Positions 55,084 through 63,399 of a DNA stretch of 64,000 bases are shown one piece after another. The position numbers and the translations under genes are program-made. This DNA comes from Niallia sp. XMNu-256. Lineage in GTDB: Bacteria > Bacillota > Bacilli > Bacillales > Cytobacillaceae. Under the pieces are notes generated by a model. The model was not told the origin of the DNA and did not search any database. It worked only from the letters and a program-made list of their open reading frames with translations. The DNA lies in the NCBI RefSeq assembly GCF_036670015.1, contig NZ_CP137636.1, positions 1,404,501-1,468,500 of the forward strand, in the 5' to 3' direction. How positions within the stretch are numbered: the first letter of the stretch is position 1; each line of letters begins with the position of its first letter.

Positions 55084-55383
55084 CTAGGATTGCTTCACTA
55101 AACGGACAAGCATATGAGCCAGTTTATGCTGCTCTTCCTCAGTCCCGACTTTCCAAAGTTCCTGTAATAAACGCTCCTCTGAATTTTTAGGCGGCACCTT
55201 ATCCGCAAGGTAATCGGCTACTTTTTGAGCCGACTTGGCTAGCTGCTCTTCGTCCATCCCTAGATTTTCTCCTAAATTCACTTTTCCACTAAGATATTCT
55301 TTGAACTCATCAAAGCTTGATAAGACTTCTTCGTTTTTATTAACTTGATTTTCAATCTTCTGCGCATCTAACTGTTTTTCCAT
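55084..55383 (-). CDS. DUF3243 family protein
   Basis: Soluble 99-residue protein from the ATG at 55383. FDEFKEYLSGKVNLGENLGM near 24-43 and the C-terminal EEEQHKLAHMLVRLV helix are the DUF3243 (YmfJ-like) features. The fold is a small helical bundle; no function is established. GGAATGGAG is the probable ribosome site. Monocistronic. Confidence 0.82.
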   Translation of the reverse strand: MEKQLDAQKIENQVNKNEEVLSSFDEFKEYLSGKVNLGENLGMDEEQLAKSAQKVADYLADKVPPKNSEERLLQELWKVGTEEEQHKLAHMLVRLVKQS

Positions 55384-55887
55384 AAATATCACTCCATTCC
55401 TATTTGATTCACATCAAAGGTTTAATGTGACTGACCTGTACATTCCCTGAATTTTCCAAAATAAAACTTAATAAATAAATATTTTTTAAGTGGAGGCGTT
55501 TTAAGCCAACCTCGAGATAGAGCGATTATATGATTTCTCGTCATACAAAAAGGCTCACTAAAAAAGTGCGCCTCATTAAACCTTTAATCTTGAGAGAAAA
55601 GAGGTTTTTTCATTTTCATTTATTTCTATAACACATAATTAAACATGCTGAGCGTTTAATCATGAATGCAAATGGGACGTTAAGGGAACTGGAACGTTTG
55701 CTTGGGCTGATGAAAATTCAGAACTGCCATTTTTTCATTGACTTAAGGGAAGAAAAGGCGGATTTACACAACGTAGGAACCGAACATTTTAATTTGGCTT
55801 CTTTCAACTAAAGCACCTTATAGTTGAAGAAAATGCTTATTCTGTTCCTCGTTTTCTCACAAAATTTAGAGGTTGAAGGATTTAATA
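55384..55887. other. Intergenic with gene relic
   Basis: Around 55650-55740 one plus frame reads CKWDVKGTGTFAWADENSEL without a start, an apparent relic of an unidentified gene. A weak hairpin AGGCTCACT / AGTGCGCCT lies at 55551-55574. Nothing else is seen. Confidence 0.35.
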
Positions 55888-56067
55888 TTATCGTATAAGT
55901 TTACTATTTTGCTCAATTATTCCTTTGTTTGTTTCTATTATGTCTTTATTTGTAGCTATTATTTCTTTATTTAAAGCAATCGTATCTTTTATGACTAAAT
56001 GCATTTTATTCTTGTTCGTTAGGTTTTCATATAAGTGAAATACTGATGACTTATTCTCATTATCTAT
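55888..56067 (-). CDS. Small charged protein (59 aa), ATA start or start-lost
   Basis: The minus-strand frame carries DNENKSSVFHL near its head and the tail repeat NKEIIATNKDIIETNKGII. It shares the layout of the 52-residue protein at 31723. AGGAGG lies 7 bases ahead of codon ATA (56067-56065), exactly where a start should be, and no in-frame ATG, GTG or TTG is nearby. Either a rare ATA start is used or an ATG has mutated. The tail repeats suggest a short coiled coil. Function unknown. Confidence 0.55.
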   Translation of the reverse strand: MDNENKSSVFHLYENLTNKNKMHLVIKDTIALNKEIIATNKDIIETNKGIIEQNSKLIR

Positions 56068-56303
56068 TACAATTCCTCCTATAGTATAGACATTAACCCC
56101 CTCCTCTCAGTATAACCGAAAGAATGCGATATAGATATTAAAATTACGTAAATTATTGAAATATTCCAACATTAATACACTATTAAAAATATTTGAGATA
56201 TTTCAGAATGGGGAGGAAAGGAAACTGTAGTCATTTCTATGATGGCGAACGTTTGCAATATATAAATGCATTTATTAAGATGATGGAAAGGAGTGAAGTA
56301 TAT

Positions 56304-57557
56304 ATGAAAAAGTTTATTAATGCGAATATATACGGAGATCCAGAATCTCATGAATTATTAGTGGAAAACGGTCAATTTAAAGCAATAGGTAATGATTTAT
56401 TCGACGCAGATGAAGTGATTGATTTGAAAGGCAATTTGGTGTTGCCGCCTTATGTTGACCCTCATTTACACTTAGATTACATCTTTTCAGGGCTAGGCGA
56501 AGGAAATGCAAATGTTTCAGGAACGTTATTTGAAGGGATCCAGCGTTGGAGTGATAATAAAAAATCATTGACTGAAGAAACAGTACGTGAACGTGCGATT
56601 AAAGGAATTCAAAAAGAAATGAGCCATGGGGTTCAATTTATTCGCACACATGTAGATATTACGGATCCTAATCTAACAGGGATGAAGGCTTTAATTAAGT
56701 TGCGTGAAGAATTGAAAGATATTGTTACATTACAACTTGTAGCATTCCCTCAAGAGGGATTCTTTAGATATAGAGGTGCCGAACAGTTAATGGAAGAGGC
56801 ACTTAAAATGGGTGCTGACGTAGCTGGTGGAATTCCTCACTTTGAAATTTCATATGAACATGGGGTTGAGTCATTAAAACGGATTGTAGATATGGCAATA
56901 AATTTTAACGTCATGATTGATATTCATTGTGATGAGAACGATGATCCAAATAGTCGATTTTTAGAAGTGTTAAATGCGCTTGTAATGGAAAAAGACTATG
57001 GTCCATACACAACAGCAAGCCATACATGCAGTTTTGGTTCGGTAGAAAACAGTTATGCAAATAAAATGCTAGGTTTATTTAAAGAGTCACAAATTAACTT
57101 TATTTCTTGCCCAACTGAAAACGCCCACTTACAAGGACGGGGCGATACTTATCCGAAACGCCGGGGCTTAACACGGGTAAAAGAGTTGTTGAATAATGGA
57201 AATAATGTCGCTTTTGCCCAGGATTCGATTGCAGATTACTGGTATCCCTTAGGTAATGGAAATATGATGAACATTTTAGACAATGGGATTCATTTAGCAC
57301 ATTATACACATATTGATGAAATCAACAAGGCGTTCGACTTAATTACATACAACGGCGCAAACATTATGAGAGTTAACGATGAGTATGGCATCGAAGCCGG
57401 AAAGCCAGCCAACTTTATCGTTTTAGATGCAAAAGATGCATATGAAGCCATTCGTGAGCGTGCAGAAGTGCTTGCATCCATTCGTAATGGTGAATATCTG
57501 TTTAAACGTGAGCCACGGAGAAATGAAATTGAGATAGATTTCTTGAAACAATCATAA
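56304..57557 (+). CDS. Cytosine deaminase-like amidohydrolase
   Basis: Metal-dependent amidohydrolase of 417 residues from the ATG at 56304 (AAAGGAGTG upstream; an in-frame start 111 bases earlier has no site). The first metal-site motif is VDPHLHLDY. Later ligands appear in DIHCDENDDP and TASHTC, and the catalytic Asp in FAQDSIADYWYP. This is the CodA/cytosine-deaminase-like pattern; related enzymes deaminate isoguanine, creatinine or pterins, so the substrate is open. Monocistronic, with its own terminator. Confidence 0.83.
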   Translation: MKKFINANIYGDPESHELLVENGQFKAIGNDLFDADEVIDLKGNLVLPPYVDPHLHLDYIFSGLGEGNANVSGTLFEGIQRWSDNKKSLTEETVRERAIKGIQKEMSHGVQFIRTHVDITDPNLTGMKALIKLREELKDIVTLQLVAFPQEGFFRYRGAEQLMEEALKMGADVAGGIPHFEISYEHGVESLKRIVDMAINFNVMIDIHCDENDDPNSRFLEVLNALVMEKDYGPYTTASHTCSFGSVENSYANKMLGLFKESQINFISCPTENAHLQGRGDTYPKRRGLTRVKELLNNGNNVAFAQDSIADYWYPLGNGNMMNILDNGIHLAHYTHIDEINKAFDLITYNGANIMRVNDEYGIEAGKPANFIVLDAKDAYEAIRERAEVLASIRNGEYLFKREPRRNEIEIDFLKQS

Positions 57558-57583
57558 GTTTCATGAATCAACCCCAAATGGTT

Positions 57584-57614
57584 AATCCCCCTAAAGAGTA
57601 GGGGGGATTTTTAT
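57584..57614 (+). terminator. Rho-independent terminator
   Basis: Stem AATCCCCCT / AGGGGGGATT with a 7-base loop, then TTTTATTT. Confidence 0.88.
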
Positions 57615-57742
57615 TTAGGATCGTTTCCATACATCCTTTTTAGATATGACAGATTATCCAAAAAGAAAGCCCATGCAGGACCCTTTGGCCCGTCTTTAGA
57701 TATGGGATGAATTTTTCGGTTAGCTTTAGCTAACGTGATTGA

Positions 57743-58250
57743 TCATTCGATTTCACGTGTATTTAATACCGCCTCAGATGTTTGGCTCCCCCAAAATTGA
57801 ATAACTCGATAATGATAGTGATCAGTTGATTCCAATACAACCGTAGATTGGCTGCCATTAGCCGATTTTTCAACTTCTTGTAGGAATTCTAGTAAATTCC
57901 CTAACCCTTTAAGGTCACGCTTAGTGCAGCTTTTTTGATAAGGCTTACCTTTATCTAAAAAGGCTTGAATCTGACTTTCCCCTTTTGAAACATCCAGAGC
58001 AATGTCTGGATTCATAATCTATCTCCTCCTAGAATATTAAATTAGTCGGTATCCCCTAAGGCTTCTTGTAATGTCATAGGTTGTTTGTTAAACGGGATCA
58101 CAAGGTCCCGACCAGCCTGGATCATGTTCATACAAGTAGGAGCTAAACAGTTTAGCTGATGGAATCAAGTCCCACGGATGCGACGTTCGACCCGATTACC
58201 GTAAACATATGACCATATGTAAAAAGGTCAGCCAGAAAAAATCTGGCTAA
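57743..58250 (-). mobile_element. IS110-family remnant: transposase N-terminus and left end
   Basis: The minus-strand frame from ATG 58015 gives about 70 residues of the IS110 DEDD RuvC-like domain (IALDVSKGESQIQAF, then VLESTDHYHYRVIQF) before the match ends near 57795. AGGAGG precedes it. The roughly 200 bases upstream of the start (58016-58220) are non-coding and stem-rich, as is the left end that encodes the bridge RNA in IS110-group elements. Most of the transposase and the right end are missing. Confidence 0.72.
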
Positions 58251-58259
58251 CCTTATATC
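58224..58259. terminator. Hairpin upstream of the IS110 remnant
   Basis: AAGGTCAGCCAG / CTGGCTAACCTT with one mismatch and a 7-base A/T loop, then ATATC. It may mark transcription ends at the IS border. Confidence 0.5.
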
Positions 58260-58616
58260 ACGAACGGGTGCTTTAATTAGGGATATGGATCACATACATA
58301 AATTATTTCGCAAAATGTTCCCTTTTAAAGGTAATCAAATGTTAATTCATAAAAAGCCCTCTCAATCGAGCAGGGCTTCTTACAGCACTTTATAACATAC
58401 ACTCAAGATTTTTTATCGGAAATTTGAATGCTTATTTTATAAAAAAGTTTATTCGCCTTTATCTGTATTAATTAATTCTATTTATGTGTAAAAGTTACAA
58501 ACAGACACTTATTTTAAGTGGACAGACACACATTTTATCTAATTGGGTCAGTAGCCGGTGCTACGAATCTCATTTTACATAATATATCACTATAAAAAAG
58601 AAAGGGGGTAATTACA
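58260..58616. other. Intergenic with minus-strand terminator-like hairpin
   Basis: AAGCCCTCTCAATCGAGCAGGGCTT at 58353-58378 forms a stem that on the minus strand ends in TTTTTAT. No gene is seen in these 360 bases. Confidence 0.5.
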
Positions 58617-58853
58617 TTGCCTTGCTTGAACAATGTAAGAAGGGTAACGGTATGTGCTGTTTTTCGAATCGATGTTAATAACGGCGGAGTAACAACGGAA
58701 GTTAATTGCAATGCTTGTACGGGTCCTGAATTTAATTTCAACCCTAATACTGGCATCCTTACGATTCGCCAAACTCTCACTTTTGTTTTCGATATTGACA
58801 TTCGGGACAACTTTAGAGTAACTTGTAGACTTACTGATATCACCACCCCATAG
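58617..58853 (+). CDS. Small Cys-containing beta-rich protein (78 aa)
   Basis: TTG-initiated at 58617 with AAAGGGGGT 8-9 bases upstream. The 78 residues contain five cysteines (PCL, VCAV, CNACTG, TCRL) and alternating hydrophobic residues (TLTFVFDIDI), with no signal peptide. Non-secreted, Cys-containing beta proteins of this size in spore formers are often spore-surface components, but I recognise no specific family. It is bounded by its own terminator. Confidence 0.55.
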   Translation: MPCLNNVRRVTVCAVFRIDVNNGGVTTEVNCNACTGPEFNFNPNTGILTIRQTLTFVFDIDIRDNFRVTCRLTDITTP

Positions 58854-58892
58854 TCTGAATCTGAACGCATCTGAAAAAAACGAATTCTAGTA

Positions 58893-58924
58893 AAAACCAG
58901 GGGCTATCTTCCCCTGGTTTTTAC
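58893..58924 (+). terminator. Rho-independent terminator
   Basis: Perfect stem AAAACCAGGGG / CCCCTGGTTTT with a 7-base loop. Confidence 0.9.
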
Positions 58925-59068
58925 CAATTCAGAGATCTAAGATTTAAGCATTAAGTTATAAATAAGAACCTTAATACTTCGTGCATTCTATTTTTCTGCC
59001 CAATTACGTTTGTTTAATTATGCATTTCAAAAAAGTTTGTAAACTATTCTACTTAAAAAAACGAGTGC

Positions 59069-59096
59069 GATTGCCAAAAGGGTAGTCGCTTTTTGT
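59069..59096 (+). terminator. Hairpin with T-run, orphan
   Basis: GCGATTGCC / GGTAGTCGC (two G-U pairs) followed by TTTTTG; no gene directly precedes it. Confidence 0.5.
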
Positions 59097-59255
59097 GCTG
59101 CTTGAGGGTTAGTGGAAGAGTAAAATGCTATATTGTTGGCTAAAAAACAATGTCAATTTTAATTTAGTCATTGTGTAAAAAACTACAAATTTTTTTTACT
59201 AAGAAGCTAATCCAAGATTAGTAGTGGGTTTGAAGAGGGTAATAGATCTGAAGCC

Positions 59256-59281
59256 GTTTAAAGAAAATAATTACAGGGTAT
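59256..59281 (+). promoter_or_regulatory. Perfect sigma-B promoter
   Basis: GTTTAA (59256-59261), a 14-base spacer and GGGTAT (59276-59281) match the sigma-B consensus at every position, about 100 bases ahead of the SDR gene. Confidence 0.8.
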
Positions 59282-59384
59282 GCAAAAAGTGTAACAGGGT
59301 GTAGTTGGTGCAATCACGCAAGGTGTTAATTTTTTTTGTGATCCTTAACATCTAAGAATCTATGAAGATAGGAGATGAATTTTG

Positions 59385-60278
59385 ATGCCAAACCGACATT
59401 TAATTGACCCACGTAAGAAATTTTACACGGACAACTTCCCGGATCAAGAACAGGATACTCCAGCGTTACAGAATGAAATGAGTCCAAAACCTGACTGTGG
59501 AGAAGAATCATATAAAGGCTATAATCGTCTGGAGGGACGCAATGCCTTAATTACCGGTGGCGATTCCGGGATTGGACGTGCCGCCGCCATTGCTTATGCC
59601 CGAGAAGGCGCGAATGTAGCCATCCAATTTTTCCCTGGTGAAGAGGAAGATGCCAACGAAGTTAAAGCATTGATTGAAAAAGAAGGCAGAAAAGCATTGT
59701 TGCTGCCGTATGATTTGCGAGAAGACGGTGCAGCAGCGGAAATTGTTACTCAAACAGTGTTAGCTTTTGGAGGACTGGATACGTTAGTATTGAATGCCGC
59801 GCAACAAATTGCACAGCCATCCTTGAGTGACTTAAGCATGTTGCAAGTGCATGACACCTTCAAAGTAAACATCATCAGCATGTTTGAGACCGTAAAAGCG
59901 GCCGAAGAACATCTGGAACCAGGAAGCGCGATTATCACTACTACATCGGTTCAGTCTTTCGATCCGAGCACATCTTTAATCGATTATGCCGCTACAAACG
60001 GTGCGATCAGCAACTTCACGGTTACCCTGTCCTCGTACTTTGCTTCAAAGGGGGTACGTGTCAATGGGGTCGCACCAGGGCCAATTTGGACGCCGTTACA
60101 GTTGGATAACGGAAAACTGGATGGACAAATTCCTGAGTTTGGCCAAAGCTACCCATTAGGACGTGCAGGACAGCCAGTAGAGCTTGCGCCCGTGTATGTT
60201 CTTCTAGCCTCTGATGAAGGAAGTTATATTACCGGTCAGATTTATGGAGTAACAGGCGGAAAGCCGATAGACTTGTAA
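59385..60278 (+). CDS. SDR-family general stress oxidoreductase with altered active site
   Basis: Short-chain dehydrogenase of 297 residues in the YhdF/YdaD-like group: a 45-residue N-terminal extension, the cofactor site TGGDSGIG (57-64) and NAAQQ. The usual catalytic YxxxK reads YAATN here, with Tyr201 present but Lys205 replaced by Asn (codon AAC at 59997). Ser in the TTTSV stretch is kept. The loss should impair catalysis or alter its chemistry. A perfect sigma-B promoter lies upstream, so it is expected to be stress-induced. AGGAGAT precedes the ATG. Confidence 0.85.
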   Translation: MPNRHLIDPRKKFYTDNFPDQEQDTPALQNEMSPKPDCGEESYKGYNRLEGRNALITGGDSGIGRAAAIAYAREGANVAIQFFPGEEEDANEVKALIEKEGRKALLLPYDLREDGAAAEIVTQTVLAFGGLDTLVLNAAQQIAQPSLSDLSMLQVHDTFKVNIISMFETVKAAEEHLEPGSAIITTTSVQSFDPSTSLIDYAATNGAISNFTVTLSSYFASKGVRVNGVAPGPIWTPLQLDNGKLDGQIPEFGQSYPLGRAGQPVELAPVYVLLASDEGSYITGQIYGVTGGKPIDL

Positions 60279-60349
60279 TCTTAAATGTGAGACAAACCAA
60301 TAAAAATACCCTTAAATCCAGTCATGTCTACTGAATCCTACGTTATTAG

Positions 60350-60378
60350 TGAAACGCCGGGACGGTTCTGATGTTTCA
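60350..60378 (-). repeat. REP-like palindrome (copy 14)
   Basis: Reverse-type copy (GCCGGGACGGTTCTGAT core) between the SDR and the oxygenase gene. Confidence 0.88.
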
Positions 60379-60479
60379 AAAAATATTTTTTGATTAGGAA
60401 AAAATCGAAAGGAATTAATAACCTTTTTGTAGAATAATAAAAAAATATTTCTATAGAAACAGGGGCTGATGAATGGAAG

Positions 60480-61130
60480 ATGGTTGTTAAAGATGCACAA
60501 GTTAGGGAAGTAACGATATTTAGCCATAATGGGAATAAAATTAAAACAGAGGACAGAGAAATTAATATCATTGCTAGATACGAAGAGCCGTTAGTTGTTG
60601 TTTTAGGATCTGTACTTGACGATGAGGAATGTGAATCGCTTATTCAGTTGTCAATAGACTGCCTTCAGCGTTCAAAAATCGGAAGTACAAAAGAGGTCAG
60701 TGATATACGAACAAGTAGCGGTGCATTTTTAACAGACGTCAATAATCCTATTCTCGAGAGGGTAGAAAAAAGAGTTTCGGCCATTATGGGCATTCCTAAA
60801 GAACATGGAGAGGGACTTCATATTCTGAACTACAAACCTGGTCAAGAGTACAAAGAACATGTAGATTATTTTGCTTCTACAAGCAAAGCGGCGAAGAACA
60901 ATCGAATCAGCACGCTTGTATTATACTTGAATGATGTGGATGAGGGAGGTACTACCTTTTTCCCGAAACTAAATTTAACGGTTTATCCGCAAAAGGGCAT
61001 GGCCGTTTACTTTGAATATTTTTATCATGATGCACTAGTAAACGAATTAACACTACACGCAGGAACTCCTGTGGTTAAAGGAGAAAAGTGGATAGCGACT
61101 CAATGGATGAGAAGGCAGAAATTTATTTAA
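60480..61130 (+). CDS. Prolyl 4-hydroxylase-like 2-oxoglutarate/Fe(II) dioxygenase
   Basis: A 216-residue dioxygenase with the double-stranded beta-helix iron site HxD...H in YKEHVDYF (His127, Asp129) and TLHAGTPV (His193), plus the 2-oxoglutarate-binding Lys203 in GEKWIATQW. Length and motifs match the bacterial prolyl 4-hydroxylase known from Bacillus anthracis. The target could be collagen-like glycoproteins of the spore surface or EF-Tu; none is encoded here. The ribosome site is weak (AGGGG about 14 bases from the ATG), so the exact start is uncertain. Confidence 0.85.
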   Translation: MVVKDAQVREVTIFSHNGNKIKTEDREINIIARYEEPLVVVLGSVLDDEECESLIQLSIDCLQRSKIGSTKEVSDIRTSSGAFLTDVNNPILERVEKRVSAIMGIPKEHGEGLHILNYKPGQEYKEHVDYFASTSKAAKNNRISTLVLYLNDVDEGGTTFFPKLNLTVYPQKGMAVYFEYFYHDALVNELTLHAGTPVVKGEKWIATQWMRRQKFI

Positions 61131-61205
61131 ATCGATTAAATGAAACTTCATTTCCACGTGTCATTTCTTATGAAAAATAAATACGAATCGTTCTTTAAAA
61201 TATAG

Positions 61206-61239
61206 AAAGCTGCCGCAATCACTTTGCGAGCAGCTTTTA
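61206..61239 (+). terminator. Rho-independent terminator
   Basis: AAAGCTGC-CGCAA / TTGCG-A-GCAGCTTT with a 5-base loop, then TT. Confidence 0.88.
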
Positions 61240-61392
61240 TGTTCCAAACTAATAGGGGATTAAGCTAAGAAGGAGGATTATAAATACCGAAACAGACACT
61301 AGTGTAAAAATTTTAAATCTGTCTATTTTGAAACGGATAGGATGATTTAAACCAAGATTTGGTGCCTGTGAACGATGTCCGGCAAATTAAAA

Positions 61393-61421
61393 TGAAACGC
61401 GAGAACCGTCCCCATGTTTCA
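61393..61421 (+). repeat. REP-like palindrome (copy 15)
   Basis: Forward copy, identical in arms and core to copies 2 and 3; in a 640-base intergenic with no gene. Confidence 0.9.
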
Positions 61422-61588
61422 CCATCTATAATTTGTTGTTTAATATGTTCAGCATTAACTTCAAAGATTTTTTTTCTATTTATTTTAGTTGTTTTCATAT
61501 TTTTAGCTCCTCTGATAGATTATATTATTTATTTTAAAATAATAAAATATTCAGAAAACATATAGACAAATTAAAAATCATCTGTTAG

Positions 61589-61612
61589 TATAATCATTGG
61601 AAACGCTTTCCT
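61589..61612 (+). promoter_or_regulatory. -10 box overlapping a downstream cre-like site
   Basis: TATAAT (61589-61594) is followed at once by TTGGAAACGCTTTCCT (61597-61612), which matches the CcpA cre consensus WTGNAARCGNWWWCAW except one base. A cre just after the -10 acts as a repressing roadblock, so the catechol dioxygenase operon is probably under carbon catabolite repression. The -35 is unclear. Confidence 0.65.
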
Positions 61613-61766
61613 AAAATTGGAATAACGACTCATCTGATAACCTAATATCAAGATTATACAAAAAGATTTTCTTAAGAAACTCTCGAATTTAAGTTAAATT
61701 TCCAGAAAAATCAAAATTAATTTATCCAAAGTATACTAATCTATTCATTTATAAGGAGGAAAAATC

Positions 61767-62681
61767 ATGGCAAGAATTTTAAGAATGGGACGTGTAGAAT
61801 TAAAAGTATTAGATTTAGAAAGGTCTGTTGACTATTATACAAACGTAATTGGTTTAGTAGAAACAGGACGTGTAGGAGACAGCGTTTTCTTCAAAGCTTG
61901 GGATGAATATGATCACCATAGTGTCATTATTACAAAATCAAATACGGCAGGACTTGCGCATATGGCATTTAAAGTAGAAAATGCAGACGACTTAGCCTAT
62001 TACGAAAAGAAAGTGGAAGAATTTGGATGCACCACATCTCGTGTATCTAAGGGAACGAGATTAGCTGAAGGAGAAGCCGTACGTTTTATTTTACCAACTG
62101 GACATGCTTGTGAACTGTATTATGAAATCGATGTATTAGGTACAGCAGTAGGCACTAGAAATCCTCATCCATGGCCGTTAAATACAAAAGGAATCGCACC
62201 GCACCGCTTGGATCATTTATTATTGACAGGTGATGATTTGAATACGGTTACAAGATTCTTTGTTGAAGCACTAAACTTTAGACAGAGCGAGAGAGTGGTC
62301 GTTGAAGAAAATGAAGAATTAATTGGTAGTTTCCTATTTTCGTCAAATAAGGCACATGATATTGCTTTCGTAAAAGGACCTGATGCAAAACTTCATCATG
62401 CCGGATTCCATGTTGATTCTCTACAAGATGTATTTAGAGCAGCGGATTTATTATCCATGCATGAAGTGCCGATTGAGATTACTCCGACACGACACGGGAT
62501 TACAAGAGGACAAACGGTTTATTTCTGGGATCCTTCTGGAAATCGTAATGAGGCGTTTGCAGGCGGATATATGGCTTTCCCAGATATGCCAACGATTACA
62601 TGGGATGCGTCGAAAATTGGTCAAGGGATTTTCTACCATGCTAGAGAATTAACGGAATCGTTCAACGTTGCATTAACTTAA
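61767..62681 (+). CDS. Catechol 2,3-dioxygenase (extradiol, VOC fold)
   Basis: Two-domain extradiol dioxygenase of 304 residues that opens catechols next to the hydroxyls. The iron ligands of the C-terminal VOC domain are His150 (HRLDHLLL), His211 (LHHAGFHV) and Glu262 (NRNEAFAGG), with the family's SGNRNEAFAGGY segment. AAGGAGG precedes the ATG. A chloroplast-type ferredoxin gene follows after 60 bases, as in xylTE/dmpQB. The rest of a meta-cleavage pathway is absent from the window. Confidence 0.92.
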   Translation: MARILRMGRVELKVLDLERSVDYYTNVIGLVETGRVGDSVFFKAWDEYDHHSVIITKSNTAGLAHMAFKVENADDLAYYEKKVEEFGCTTSRVSKGTRLAEGEAVRFILPTGHACELYYEIDVLGTAVGTRNPHPWPLNTKGIAPHRLDHLLLTGDDLNTVTRFFVEALNFRQSERVVVEENEELIGSFLFSSNKAHDIAFVKGPDAKLHHAGFHVDSLQDVFRAADLLSMHEVPIEITPTRHGITRGQTVYFWDPSGNRNEAFAGGYMAFPDMPTITWDASKIGQGIFYHARELTESFNVALT

Positions 62682-62741
62682 GTTGAAAAATAGAATTGTC
62701 TGAGTTAGATAAAATAAAATGTAGAAGAGAGGAGAGGTCGG

Positions 62742-63068
62742 ATGTATAAGATAAAACTTAAAGCAAGAGGACAGCAATTTGATTATACTTGTCCAACTAC
62801 TGCAACACCTTTAAAAGCAGCACGCGACCTCTTTATTCCCATTCCTACTGGATGTGTTCGAGGCGGTTGTGGGGTGTGTAAAGTGAAGGTGCTAAGTGGT
62901 GAGTATAATCAGGAATTAATTCGTTCACATGATGCTTTGTCTGATGAAGAGTTGGCAGAAGGTTATGCATTAGCTTGTTGTATGACCCCAGATTCTGATT
63001 TGGAACTGATGACAGTAGAGGATTATGAGAAACGTAAGGAGCTTGAATCTTCTTACTCAAGTAATTAA
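62742..63068 (+). CDS. 2Fe-2S plant-type ferredoxin (XylT/DmpQ-like)
   Basis: A 108-residue [2Fe-2S] ferredoxin with cluster cysteines in TGCVRGGCGVCKV (Cys38, 43, 46) and ALACCM (Cys79 or 80). Its place after catechol 2,3-dioxygenase fits the XylT/DmpQ role of re-reducing the oxidised iron of that enzyme. GAGGAGAGG lies ahead of the ATG. A terminator ends the two-gene operon. Confidence 0.88.
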   Translation: MYKIKLKARGQQFDYTCPTTATPLKAARDLFIPIPTGCVRGGCGVCKVKVLSGEYNQELIRSHDALSDEELAEGYALACCMTPDSDLELMTVEDYEKRKELESSYSSN

Positions 63069-63080
63069 CGTATTGAAAAG

Positions 63081-63106
63081 ATGTCTGTTAACCAGACATT
63101 TTTTTT
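63081..63106 (+). terminator. Rho-independent terminator
   Basis: Stem ATGTCTG / CAGACAT with a 5-base loop and a run of eight T. Confidence 0.9.
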
Positions 63107-63275
63107 ATCTAACATGTCTCCACTAGAAATAAAAGTCATTTTGAATTTCGAGTGATGATATCATTTGATTTGAAGCGATTTGGGCGAATTTCCAAATCGC
63201 TTATTTCATGTCATTTATTAAATTTGAAACAACCTTGTTGAATGAGGTGGAAAGCGGGATTGTCCGTCTTTATAT

Positions 63276-63300
63276 TCGGCAAGTCGCTGTAACTTGTCCC
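63276..63300 (+). repeat. Family-B palindrome copy, diverged
   Basis: TCGGCAAGTCGCTGTAACTTGTCC resembles the AAGTCACAGGGACTTGTC repeats. Confidence 0.45.
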
Positions 63301-63399
63301 TCGGGGCGTAACAGAAACGAATAATGACTTGAAAATAAAGGCAATCTAATGTATTTTTGGTAAGGCTAGTATGCTTAAAGAGCAATTATAAAATAGGGT

